This document shows positions 1-5,698 of a stretch of 10,081 nt of DNA, in pieces. The position numbers and the translations under genes are program-made. The DNA comes from DAOVRL01 sp964459805. GTDB taxonomy: Bacteria > Planctomycetota > Phycisphaerae > Sedimentisphaerales > Anaerobacaceae. The DNA is taken from NCBI GenBank assembly GCA_964459805.1, contig CAYWOD010000128.1:1-10081 (forward strand), written 5' to 3'. The notes under the pieces are model-generated. The model had not been told where the DNA came from and made no database searches. It was given only the letters and a program-made list of their open reading frames with translations. The number at the start of each line of letters is the position of its first letter. Within the stretch, counting starts at the first letter, position 1.

Positions 1-4
1 GTTA

Positions 5-37
5 AAAAGAAAAAATCAAAAAACGATTTTTTCTTTT
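5..37. repeat. Perfect A/T-rich inverted repeat, possible terminator
   Basis: Bases 5-17 (AAAAGAAAAAATC) and 25-37 (GATTTTTTCTTTT) are exact reverse complements around a 7-base loop. The stem has only two G-C pairs. It could end transcription of a gene left of the window before trpS begins, or be a protein-binding site. It lacks the GC-rich stem of a standard intrinsic terminator, so the function is uncertain. Confidence 0.45.
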
Positions 38-89
38 CTAAGTAGGCCTAACCTGTAATTTTGCAGAAGCCTTTTTCGTTTTTTGGTTT

Positions 90-96
90 AAGGAGG
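90..96 (+). promoter_or_regulatory. Strong Shine-Dalgarno site fixing the TTG start of trpS
   Basis: AAGGAGG lies 5 bases before the TTG at 102. It is a near-perfect anti-16S match and is the reason for accepting a TTG start for trpS. The protein then begins directly with the conserved N-terminal strand of the Rossmann fold. Confidence 0.85.
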
Positions 97-101
97 TCAG
101 T

Positions 102-1067
102 TTGAGAGTTCTTTCGGGTATTCAGCCGTCCGGCAGGCTTCATATAGGCAACTTCTTCGGGGCAATGCGGCCGCAGCTTGGGCTCCAGGCCGAGCACGAT
201 TGCTTCTACTTCATCGCCGACTACCACGCCCTGACGAGCAACCCGGAGCCGGCCGGCGTTGCTCAGCGTATTCTTGATGTGGCAATCGATTATATCGCTT
301 TGGGCCTTGACACTGAGAAAACCGTCTTCTGGCGGCAATCCGACGTGCCCGAGGTTACCGAGCTGACCTGGTTGCTTTCCTGCATAACCCCGATGGGGCT
401 TTTGCAGCGGTGCACAAGCTACAAAGAGAAAATCGCTCAGGGTTTCAGCCCGAATCACGGTTTGTTCGCGTATCCCGTTCTCCAAGCCGCCGACATCCTT
501 ATTTACAACAGCGACCTGGTTCCCGTCGGCGCGGACCAGAAGCAGCATATCGAAGTGACGCGCGACATCGCCGTCCGCTTCAACAACAATTATGGCGAAA
601 TACTCACGCTGCCCAGGGCATACATAATCGAATCCGTGGCCGTGGTCCCAGGCCTGGACGGGCAAAAAATGAGCAAGAGCTACGGAAATACCATTGAGAT
701 ATTCGAACCGGAGGACACCGTCAGAAAAAAAATTATGAAAATCGTTACCGACTCGACGCCCGTCGAAGAGCCGAAAGACCCTGATAGCTGCAACGTCTTT
801 GCACTTTTGAAGCTGGTGGCCTCGGCGGACGAGCTGGCCGAGTGGGAAAAGAAATATCGAAACGGACCGATGGGCTACGGCGAGGCGAAGAAACGGCTTG
901 CAGAGCTTGTGATAGATTATTTCAAGCCTTTCCGGCAAAAAAGGACGGAACTCGAAGGTAATATTGACTATGTCAAAGAAGTCCTCGCCGAGGGCGCCGA
1001 GCGGGCGAGGGCCGTGGCCGCCGAGACCCTTGTTAGGGTGCGAAAGGCTGTGGGGCTGGGGGCGTAA
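102..1067 (+). CDS. trpS: Tryptophanyl-tRNA synthetase
   Basis: This 321-residue protein is a cytoplasmic class I aminoacyl-tRNA synthetase that charges tRNA-Trp with tryptophan using ATP. The first signature of the Rossmann catalytic domain is HIGN at residues 14-17, just after SGIQPSGRL. The second, KMSKS, is at 189-193, followed by YGNTIEIF. The stretch PVGADQKQHIEVTRDIA, conserved in bacterial TrpRS, lies between them. The helical C-terminal part ends with the family-typical AERARAVAAETLVRVRKAVGLG. Length is normal for the family (about 320-340). The start is TTG with an excellent ribosome binding site. A micro-ORF and scpA follow on the same strand with no visible terminator, so co-transcription is plausible. 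The identification is firm. Confidence 0.97.
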   Translation: MRVLSGIQPSGRLHIGNFFGAMRPQLGLQAEHDCFYFIADYHALTSNPEPAGVAQRILDVAIDYIALGLDTEKTVFWRQSDVPEVTELTWLLSCITPMGLLQRCTSYKEKIAQGFSPNHGLFAYPVLQAADILIYNSDLVPVGADQKQHIEVTRDIAVRFNNNYGEILTLPRAYIIESVAVVPGLDGQKMSKSYGNTIEIFEPEDTVRKKIMKIVTDSTPVEEPKDPDSCNVFALLKLVASADELAEWEKKYRNGPMGYGEAKKRLAELVIDYFKPFRQKRTELEGNIDYVKEVLAEGAERARAVAAETLVRVRKAVGLGA

Positions 1068-1069
1068 TT

Positions 1070-1153
1070 GTGGAAGATAATCTTGTTACAATTGCCAGAT
1101 TCGATGATTACATAGCAAACAGCAGGAGCAGTGATTGCCCGACTATCGTGTAA
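1070..1153 (+). CDS. 27-codon micro-ORF, possible DUF2007-like remnant or leader
   Basis: A short frame starts with GTG two bases after the trpS stop, ends with TAA at 1151-1153 and runs 19 bases into scpA in another frame. Its start, MEDNLVTIARFDDYIA, resembles the N-terminus of small DUF2007-type proteins, which usually open with a 'LVTVARF..PIEA' strand-helix. The similarity then stops, and the rest (NSRSSDCPTIV) is not recognisable. It could be the stump of a DUF2007 gene deleted between trpS and scpA, or a translated leader coupling to scpA, whose start lies inside it. Only a G-rich stretch in the end of trpS could serve as ribosome binding site. The resemblance is from memory and short. 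Confidence 0.35.
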   Translation: MEDNLVTIARFDDYIANSRSSDCPTIV

Positions 1154-2151
1154 ATCTTGACATATTTGCGGGACCTCTGGACTTGCTGTTATATCTGGTC
1201 CGCAAGGAGGAGGTCGATATCTACGACATCCCCATCGCCGGAATAACCGACCAGTACATCCGCTATATCGAGATGCTCAAGAGCCTTGACATCGATCTCG
1301 CCGGCGACTTCCTGGTGATGGCCGCTACATTGATGCAGATAAAGTCTGCGATGCTCCTGCCTAAAGCGGAACCCGAGCTGCTCGGGGACGATGACCTCGC
1401 CGACCCACGCGCTGAGCTTATCCGTCAGCTTCTCGAATACAAGAAGTTCAAAGACGCCGCCAATCTGCTCAGCGCCGCCGCAGACGAACACAAGCAGCGA
1501 TTCGCTCGTCCCGACAGCATTATCGACCGATTGAGCGGCGAGAGCGAACCAGAGATTGATATTGAGCAGATCAGCATCTGGGACCTGCTCGAGGCCTTCG
1601 ACTCGATATGCAAGGCCACCGGTGGCGTTGCCGATATGAGCCACATCGATGATGATACGCCCATTGACTTGTATCAGATAGAGATTCTGCACCGTCTCCA
1701 GAGCGAAGGGCGGATGACTTTCGAGCGAATCTTCGAGTCGGGAACGGGTCGCCTCGTAATGATCGGGTTATTCCTGGCGCTTTTGGAATTGATTCGAGAA
1801 AAGCTGGTCTGGGCCGAACAGTCGGCCTCTGCATCTTCAATATACTTGCGAGCTTTAACCGATGATCCCGCTGAGCAGGCGGTGCGCAGGGCGATCCTTG
1901 CCGTCGCCGAGGCTGACGACAACCAGAAGCCTCCTCAAACCGCTCGGCCCCAGGAACCGGCAATACCAATCTCCGAATCGCCCCGCCCAAGCAAGCCGGC
2001 AGTGTCGCTCAGCGCCCCGCAGCAGCAACCTACTATTCCTATTGCCGAGATCTCGTCAAAAACCGATCTATCCGTCGCACAGCACGAACAAGAGATGCCG
2101 CGAACGGAGCCCGACAAAAACCAGAACAAAAAACGCCGGATTAATATTTGA
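1135..2151 (+). CDS. scpA: Segregation and condensation protein A (kleisin)
   Basis: ScpA is the kleisin that bridges the two heads of the SMC dimer and, with ScpB, forms the bacterial condensin-like complex that compacts and segregates the chromosome. The N-terminal SMC-neck-binding part is textbook: YRVNLDIFAGPLDLLLYLV at residues 4-22, then KEEVDIYDIPIAGITDQYI. The helical middle runs to about 180. The C-terminal winged helix (RMTFERIFESG to EKLVWAEQ, about 193-229) binds the other SMC head. Beyond about 260 there is a proline-, glutamine- and lysine-containing tail of some 75 residues, ending KKRRINI, that ordinary ScpA (about 240-260 residues) lacks. It looks disordered. The TTG start has AGGAG 6 bases upstream, and a stop codon (TGA, 1132-1134) directly precedes it in frame. 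scpB, the usual neighbour, is not in this window. Confidence 0.95.
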   Translation: MPDYRVNLDIFAGPLDLLLYLVRKEEVDIYDIPIAGITDQYIRYIEMLKSLDIDLAGDFLVMAATLMQIKSAMLLPKAEPELLGDDDLADPRAELIRQLLEYKKFKDAANLLSAAADEHKQRFARPDSIIDRLSGESEPEIDIEQISIWDLLEAFDSICKATGGVADMSHIDDDTPIDLYQIEILHRLQSEGRMTFERIFESGTGRLVMIGLFLALLELIREKLVWAEQSASASSIYLRALTDDPAEQAVRRAILAVAEADDNQKPPQTARPQEPAIPISESPRPSKPAVSLSAPQQQPTIPIAEISSKTDLSVAQHEQEMPRTEPDKNQNKKRRINI

Positions 2152-2176
2152 CAAATCCTCGCTTGGTTAGTAAGAT
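2148..2176 (+). promoter_or_regulatory. Sigma70-type promoter for the thioredoxin gene
   Basis: A perfect -35 box TTGACA (2148-2153) is followed by a 17-base spacer and a -10 box TAAGAT (2171-2176; four of six bases match TATAAT). The -35 box overlaps the scpA stop codon. Transcription would start near 2183, leaving a leader of about 110 bases before the thioredoxin ATG, so the gene need not depend on the trpS-scpA transcript. Confidence 0.7.
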
Positions 2177-2295
2177 AGCTGCCGTTGGTTGGGGGATGTT
2201 GGAATACCCAGTCTTGTTTTGCAGCTTGTTGTGGCCTTGAAGCAGTTTTTTTCTCTGACGTGGTTGGGAAAATGGGACTTTCAGAAGAACACGTA

Positions 2296-2622
2296 ATGCC
2301 CGACAATGTGATTGAGCTGACCGATGCCGCACTCGACAAGGCGGTTCACGCCTCTGATGTGCCGGTGCTGGTTCATTTCTGGGCGCCTTGGTGCGGGGCC
2401 TGCAATGTGATCGCCCCGATTATCCGCGAAATCGCCGGCCAATATGTTCAAAAGGCGAAAATAGGCAGTCTCAATACCGAGCAGGCGCGCGACAGCGCCG
2501 TCGAGTTCGGGATAAGCCGGCTGCCGACTATTATTTTATTTAGCGGCAGACAGGTCAGGAAAAGATGGGTCGGCTTAACCAGTAAGAAGGACCTCTGTGA
2601 CGCAATTGACCGGTTGCTTTGA
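2296..2622 (+). CDS. Thioredoxin-family protein with a CGAC active site
   Basis: This 108-residue single-domain thioredoxin is a cytoplasmic thiol-disulfide oxidoreductase candidate. From the ATG at 2296 it aligns with E. coli Trx at an offset of one: W32-C33-G34-A35-C36 matches WCGPC, and P77 in SRLPTII matches the cis-proline. Three functional positions differ. The active-site proline is alanine (CGAC), the buried Asp26 is His27 (VLVHFWAPW), and the Lys57 position is Ser58 (KIGSLN). The last two normally tune the reactivity of the second cysteine, so redox potential or partner choice probably differs. The frame is open upstream with another ATG at 2272 (GGGA before it) and a TTG at 2185. 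I prefer 2296 because it gives the family length. It converges on the minus-strand gene ending at 2727. Confidence 0.88.
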   Translation: MPDNVIELTDAALDKAVHASDVPVLVHFWAPWCGACNVIAPIIREIAGQYVQKAKIGSLNTEQARDSAVEFGISRLPTIILFSGRQVRKRWVGLTSKKDLCDAIDRLL

Positions 2623-2726
2623 AACACTTGCCGGCCGTTTATGCCAATCATCCTATAAGTGGCTGCCGCAATAAGGCCCTGCAAGCGCTCCGACTGCTGC
2701 TATGTATGTTTGACTTGAGCTATGTC
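2623..2726. other. Convergent intergenic gap, no clear terminator
   Basis: These 104 bases separate two genes that run toward each other. I see no GC-rich hairpin followed by a T-run on either strand, and no coding sequence or RNA gene. Confidence 0.5.
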
Positions 2727-3908
2727 CTAAGCGACGGAGTCTTCCGCTGTCGGGGGCGGGAGCTTTTTGCCCTTCTTTGCCTTTTTCGGTTTCCTGGGTT
2801 TCCTTGTTTTTTTGGTTTTTTTCGCGGCCGGCGTGAATTCTCTGTCGGTCATGAAGGCCCAACCGCCTACCGCAACCGCCGCTGCAACAAATCCACCCAT
2901 AACGTACCAGATAAAGCCCTGTATTCCCGTCAGTACAGAAGGGACCACGCCTTTTAGACCGCCGACAGCCACGATTGCCGTGTAAAGGACGAGCAACAGG
3001 GGCAAAAACAGCAGCGCACCCAGGATGTTGCTTGCTTTGTCGGGGACCGGCTCGAAACGCGCCTGAGCGAATGCCCCCATCTCCGGCATGATCTGTGGTG
3101 CGACAAGGTCTTCTTCTGCGATTTGGTCGGCCTCGGCGACGACCTCCGCAGCGGTACCGGCCTCGGCCGGCTCGATGCCTTCGTCCTCAGCGGTATAAAT
3201 CTCATCAATAATGCCGCCCAAGGAAGTGTCATCGGCCTGCAGCGAAAGGTCCAGCAGCCCCGAACCGCTGCCAAAGCTGTCCAGGTTCACATCTCCTTCA
3301 ATCTCTTCCAAAGATGCTTCAGGTGTCGTGCCTGTCGTACCCAGCGTCCCCACCGTCTCGGACAAGGTGTCGTCTGTTATCGCGTAGTCCTTGTCCGTTT
3401 CACCAAGGACACTGATTCCCTCGCCAGTTATAGCGGTATCGGCATCGGTTAACTCGCTTGGCGGAACCGGGGCGCCCGTTTCAGGCGCCAATAGAATCTC
3501 GCTGGTGCCGGCTTGCGGCTCGGGCGGCGCCTCGGCCTGAGGAATCTCCGGCTCCGGAGGAATTTCAAGCTCCGGGGCCGCCGGCTCGGGGATTTCCACT
3601 TCCGGCGCCTCGGCCTGAGGAATCTCCGGCTCCGAAGGAATTTCAAGCTCCGGGACCGCCGGCTCGGGGATTTCCAGTTCCGGCATCTCCGTCTGAGGCG
3701 CCTCCAATTCCAGAGGAATTTCGGCTTCCGGGGCCCCCATAACGCTGGTGTCGGACATCAACGCTTCAACTTCATCGACCTTAAACAGCACATTCGGGCC
3801 GTCGCGAAACTCACGCAGTTTTCCCGCTCTTACGATCTCTGTCAGTTCCTCTTCTGTCTTACTGAGCCTCTCAGCGGCTTCCTGTAATGAATAAAACATA
3901 GCAGCCAT
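2727..3908 (-). CDS. Membrane protein with excisionase/MerR-type helix-turn-helix and Pro/Glu repeats
   Basis: I do not recognise this 393-residue protein as a named family. Residues 5-50 (FYSLQEAAERLSKTEEELTE, then VRAGKLREFRDGPNVLFKVDEVEAL) match the excisionase/MerR-type DNA-binding fold. Residues 59-132 are Pro/Glu-rich, including two nearly identical 26-residue units. An acidic low-complexity region with a better-formed segment (LLDLSLQADDTSLGGIIDEI, 217-236) follows. Two hydrophobic segments at about 294-317 and 331-353 look membrane-spanning. The tail (362-382) is dense in Lys/Arg. The predicted topology has both ends in the cytoplasm. The start is the ATG at 3906-3908 because GGGAGG lies 9 bases upstream; an upstream in-frame start at 3935 lacks such a site. 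It may be a membrane-tethered DNA-binding or scaffold protein, but the function is unknown. Confidence 0.85.
   Translation of the reverse strand: MAAMFYSLQEAAERLSKTEEELTEIVRAGKLREFRDGPNVLFKVDEVEALMSDTSVMGAPEAEIPLELEAPQTEMPELEIPEPAVPELEIPSEPEIPQAEAPEVEIPEPAAPELEIPPEPEIPQAEAPPEPQAGTSEILLAPETGAPVPPSELTDADTAITGEGISVLGETDKDYAITDDTLSETVGTLGTTGTTPEASLEEIEGDVNLDSFGSGSGLLDLSLQADDTSLGGIIDEIYTAEDEGIEPAEAGTAAEVVAEADQIAEEDLVAPQIMPEMGAFAQARFEPVPDKASNILGALLFLPLLLVLYTAIVAVGGLKGVVPSVLTGIQGFIWYVMGGFVAAAVAVGGWAFMTDREFTPAAKKTKKTRKPRKPKKAKKGKKLPPPTAEDSVA
3526..3681 (-). repeat. Two tandem 78-bp units inside the helix-turn-helix membrane protein gene
   Basis: Bases 3526-3603 and 3604-3681 are direct repeats of 78 bp (26 codons) differing at three positions by eye. 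Each encodes a Pro/Glu unit containing APELEIPPEPEIPQAEAP or its variant VPELEIPSEPEIPQAEAP. A shorter, more diverged copy follows at about 3682-3722. The reading frame is kept, so unit number could vary between strains. Confidence 0.9.
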
Positions 3909-3917
3909 AATCGCATA

Positions 3918-3923
3918 CCTCCC
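3918..3923 (-). promoter_or_regulatory. Shine-Dalgarno site of the helix-turn-helix membrane protein
   Basis: On the minus strand GGGAGG occurs 9 bases before the ATG at 3908. It selects that ATG over the earlier in-frame start at 3935. Confidence 0.7.
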
Positions 3924-3982
3924 ATAGGCTGACAACGTGGTTACCCACGGCTTGCGCCCTTACGAACATTCTCAACGTAGCT

Positions 3983-4011
3983 ATTGTACCTTAACCGCAG
4001 GGGCTATGCAA
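3983..4011 (-). promoter_or_regulatory. Probable promoter of the helix-turn-helix membrane protein gene
   Basis: On the minus strand a TTGCAT box (4006-4011) is followed by a 17-base spacer and TACAAT (3983-3988, five of six bases of the -10 consensus). An A-tract directly upstream of the -35 box (T-run at about 4014-4021 on the plus strand) resembles an UP element. Transcription would start near 3976, giving a leader of about 68 bases. Confidence 0.5.
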
Positions 4012-4022
4012 TTCTTTTTTTT

Positions 4023-4132
4023 GACGAAAGCGGCACAAACGGCCGGCTCAAATACAAATCAAACCGCAGGCCGGGATTTACCGCATCAAAGCCAGCCCCT
4101 GGGGCCAGACCCGGCATATTATGAGCACAGGG
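4023..4132. other. Non-coding stretch between promoter and transposase remnant
   Basis: No convincing gene is seen. The transposase frame stays open through here, but the sequence no longer resembles a transposase. The only structure is a short GC palindrome, GCCCC-T-GGGGC, at 4095-4105. This could be leftover sequence of the insertion element that carried the neighbouring remnant. Confidence 0.4.
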
Positions 4133-4342
4133 CCCCTTCTCTTTGGATACCGCCCATGCTGCTTGGCATCCCGTTCGGCAAAAAATTGTTTCGGCTCGCC
4201 CTTCGAGCTTGTCCTTCGCCGTAATGTAACCTATTGCACTGTGCAAACGTCTCGTATTGTAATGGTCCACGAAATCGGCCACGATGGCTCTGGCATCTTG
4301 AAGTGATAACGCAGTCCGCACACGGATGCATGTGCTCTTTTT
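4133..4342 (-). pseudogene. IS3-like transposase (integrase core) C-terminal remnant
   Basis: About 70 codons on the minus strand encode the end of an rve-type (integrase core) transposase, as in the OrfB protein of IS3-family elements. The segments CIRVRTALSLQDARAIVADF and VDHYNTRRLHSAIGYITAKD, then KLEGRAETIF, match the conserved region that follows the catalytic glutamate. The catalytic DDE residues, the N-terminal half and the partner OrfA are missing. The homology starts at about 4336-4342, exactly where the palindromic repeat element begins, so the 5' part was lost or replaced there. I see no terminal inverted repeats. The remnant cannot be active. Confidence 0.8.
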
Positions 4343-4343
4343 C

Positions 4344-4453
4344 GTCATTTCGAGGAGCGAAGCAAGCCTGCCCTGAGCGCAGCCGAAGGGAAGCAATCTC
4401 GATTTTCGAGTGTTTGAGATTGCCACGGCCTTTGAAAAAGGCCTCGCAATGAC
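4344..4453. repeat. Compound palindromic dispersed repeat (REP/MITE-like)
   Basis: The outer ends are imperfect inverted repeats: GTCATTTCGAGG (4344-4355) and CCTCGCAATGAC (4442-4453), 11 of 12 paired. Inside lie GCAATCTC (4393-4400) with GAGATTGC (4416-4423), and a tight hairpin GGCCTTT-gaa-AAAGGCC (4427-4443). The left arm is interrupted at about 4365-4390 by CCCTGAGCGCAGCCGAAGGG, itself a partial palindrome. From memory, 'GTCATTGCGAGG...GCAATCTC' hairpins and 'CCCTGAGC...GAAGGG' units are dispersed repeats in many bacterial genomes, so this may be one inside another. It lies just past the 3' end of the nuclease gene, so on RNA it could shape the transcript end. Confidence 0.75.
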
Positions 4454-4483
4454 ACAGAAACTCAGCTTATATCCCCTGAACGG

Positions 4484-5698
4484 TTACGTTGGGTTTTCGT
4501 TTCGGATTCTCTCCAGGGTTTCGATTAGAGGTTTGAGTTTTAGGGCGGTTTTATAGACGAGGACGTTTTTCCCGGGGCTCGCGCCTTTTCGGATGGATTT
4601 TTCCGGTACGGCTATGAGGATTTTGTGGTGGGCAAATTGCTGCAAGGTCTTTCGTTTGTAAGTGAGGTATTCCGGTGTCCAAAAGCCGACGATTTCCAGG
4701 AATACCTGTGTGCCGTCTTCGTGACGAAAAGTGAAGTCTGGAATGAAGGTCTTCTGGTGATGATGGAGAATCTCGCCTTCGCGAATCAATTGCCAGCCGT
4801 TACGTTGTGGGCCAAATTTTTTAGCAAAAGACTCTTCCAAAGCCGAATCAAACTCATCCGGTGAAGGTAAATGGCTGGTGAAACAATCCTTGTCGGAGAG
4901 GATAAGTTTTGCAGGTTGGTTCCAGGGAGTTTTAACCGATGCTGTCATTGTCCAGCCTTTGCAGGCCAGTAGTGCGGGCAGGAACTTTGCAAAGTTCACT
5001 CCGTAGCGGCGGGTTTCTCGCAGCACCGAAGCCGGTCCGGAGAAAACTATGCGATATTTTGAAGGGCCGAGCCGGACAATCTCGTGCAGCAGACGAGCTA
5101 ATTTGGCATAACGGAGAATGGTCTTTAGGTCATCGGTTGCCACGACGCTCATGCTTCGGGCTTTGTAAAGAGACGCCTGAAGCTGGGCGACGTTATAGCG
5201 CGAAAGCAAGGCGCCCGGATCAGAGTAACCCACAAATTCCTCCAGTTGTTGGAAAGCGATTACATCCGCATAAAGAACTTGTTCGATTTCGTCCCAGGGA
5301 ACGCCAAGTTTGTTTGCAAGCTGCGTTTTTGTCTTTTTTTCATCATGTTCAAAGAGTCTATCCGGCTGCTGGACGAGTGGATGGAAACGCGCTGCGTTGG
5401 AGAACACCTCCAGTCTTAGTTTTGCCGCTTTGCCGGAAGGGTCGGTCCGGAAGGTGCTGTTGTCATCCAGCAATTTGCAGAATGCCTGGATTCGTCGAAC
5501 GGGGCAGTCGGGTTCGTCGGCAAAGATGGTTTCGATCTGTCGGTGCAGCGAGCGCCGCTGCCGGCCGATGCCGCTGCGGTAAACAGAGAGCATCTTCTCG
5601 GCATAATCGATATAGTGCCGATGTGTATTCTGTCTCAGGCGGTCGGGAACGGCCCGGCCCGCCTTATACTCGACGATGGAGTGTTCGCTCGTAAGCAT
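4484..5698 (-). CDS. DUF790 (Bax1-like) PD-(D/E)XK-type nuclease
   Basis: This 404-residue protein belongs to the DUF790/COG3372 group of predicted RecB/restriction-like nucleases, which includes archaeal Bax1, the nuclease partner of XPB helicase. The helical N-terminal domain starts MLTSEHSIVEYKAGRAVPDR and continues through RYNVAQLQASLYKA (about 167-180). The nuclease core is at the C-terminus: E288 in DSALEESF, D321 in FIPDFTF, E335 in VFLEIVGFWTPEYL, and K348 downstream. The EIVGFWTPEYL block is the hallmark of the family. The ATG at 5698 is chosen because the family begins with this 'ML' strand and AGAGG lies about 10 bases before it; longer upstream reading only overlaps the helicase out of frame. 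The start overlaps the helicase end by 35 bases, so translation is probably coupled. The expected role is cutting DNA opened by the helicase. Confidence 0.88.
   Translation of the reverse strand: MLTSEHSIVEYKAGRAVPDRLRQNTHRHYIDYAEKMLSVYRSGIGRQRRSLHRQIETIFADEPDCPVRRIQAFCKLLDDNSTFRTDPSGKAAKLRLEVFSNAARFHPLVQQPDRLFEHDEKKTKTQLANKLGVPWDEIEQVLYADVIAFQQLEEFVGYSDPGALLSRYNVAQLQASLYKARSMSVVATDDLKTILRYAKLARLLHEIVRLGPSKYRIVFSGPASVLRETRRYGVNFAKFLPALLACKGWTMTASVKTPWNQPAKLILSDKDCFTSHLPSPDEFDSALEESFAKKFGPQRNGWQLIREGEILHHHQKTFIPDFTFRHEDGTQVFLEIVGFWTPEYLTYKRKTLQQFAHHKILIAVPEKSIRKGASPGKNVLVYKTALKLKPLIETLERIRNENPT

Noticed and set aside
48..938. Long open frame on the minus strand (296 codons)
   Set aside because: It lies fully antisense to trpS, whose protein is unmistakable, and its translation resembles no family. 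It is a by-product of codon use in trpS.
2185..2295. N-terminal extension of the thioredoxin from a TTG at 2185
   Set aside because: The TTG is at the predicted transcription start, the extra residues are Cys-rich and unlike a signal peptide, and the thioredoxin fold is complete from 2296.
3526..3722. Direct repeats considered as a CRISPR array
   Set aside because: The units are contiguous 78-bp copies without spacers, inside a coding frame, and there are no cas genes.
3458..3887. Arg- and Pro-rich frames antisense to the repeat region
   Set aside because: They arise from the low-complexity Pro/Glu repeats of the minus-strand gene and have no independent support.
4004..4132. Extension of the transposase frame toward 4004
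   Set aside because: The frame is open, but the sequence after about 4133 has no transposase character, so I ended the remnant there.
4939..5694. 251-codon plus-strand frame opposite the nuclease
   Set aside because: It is antisense to a well-supported gene, is Arg/Ser-rich and matches nothing recognisable.
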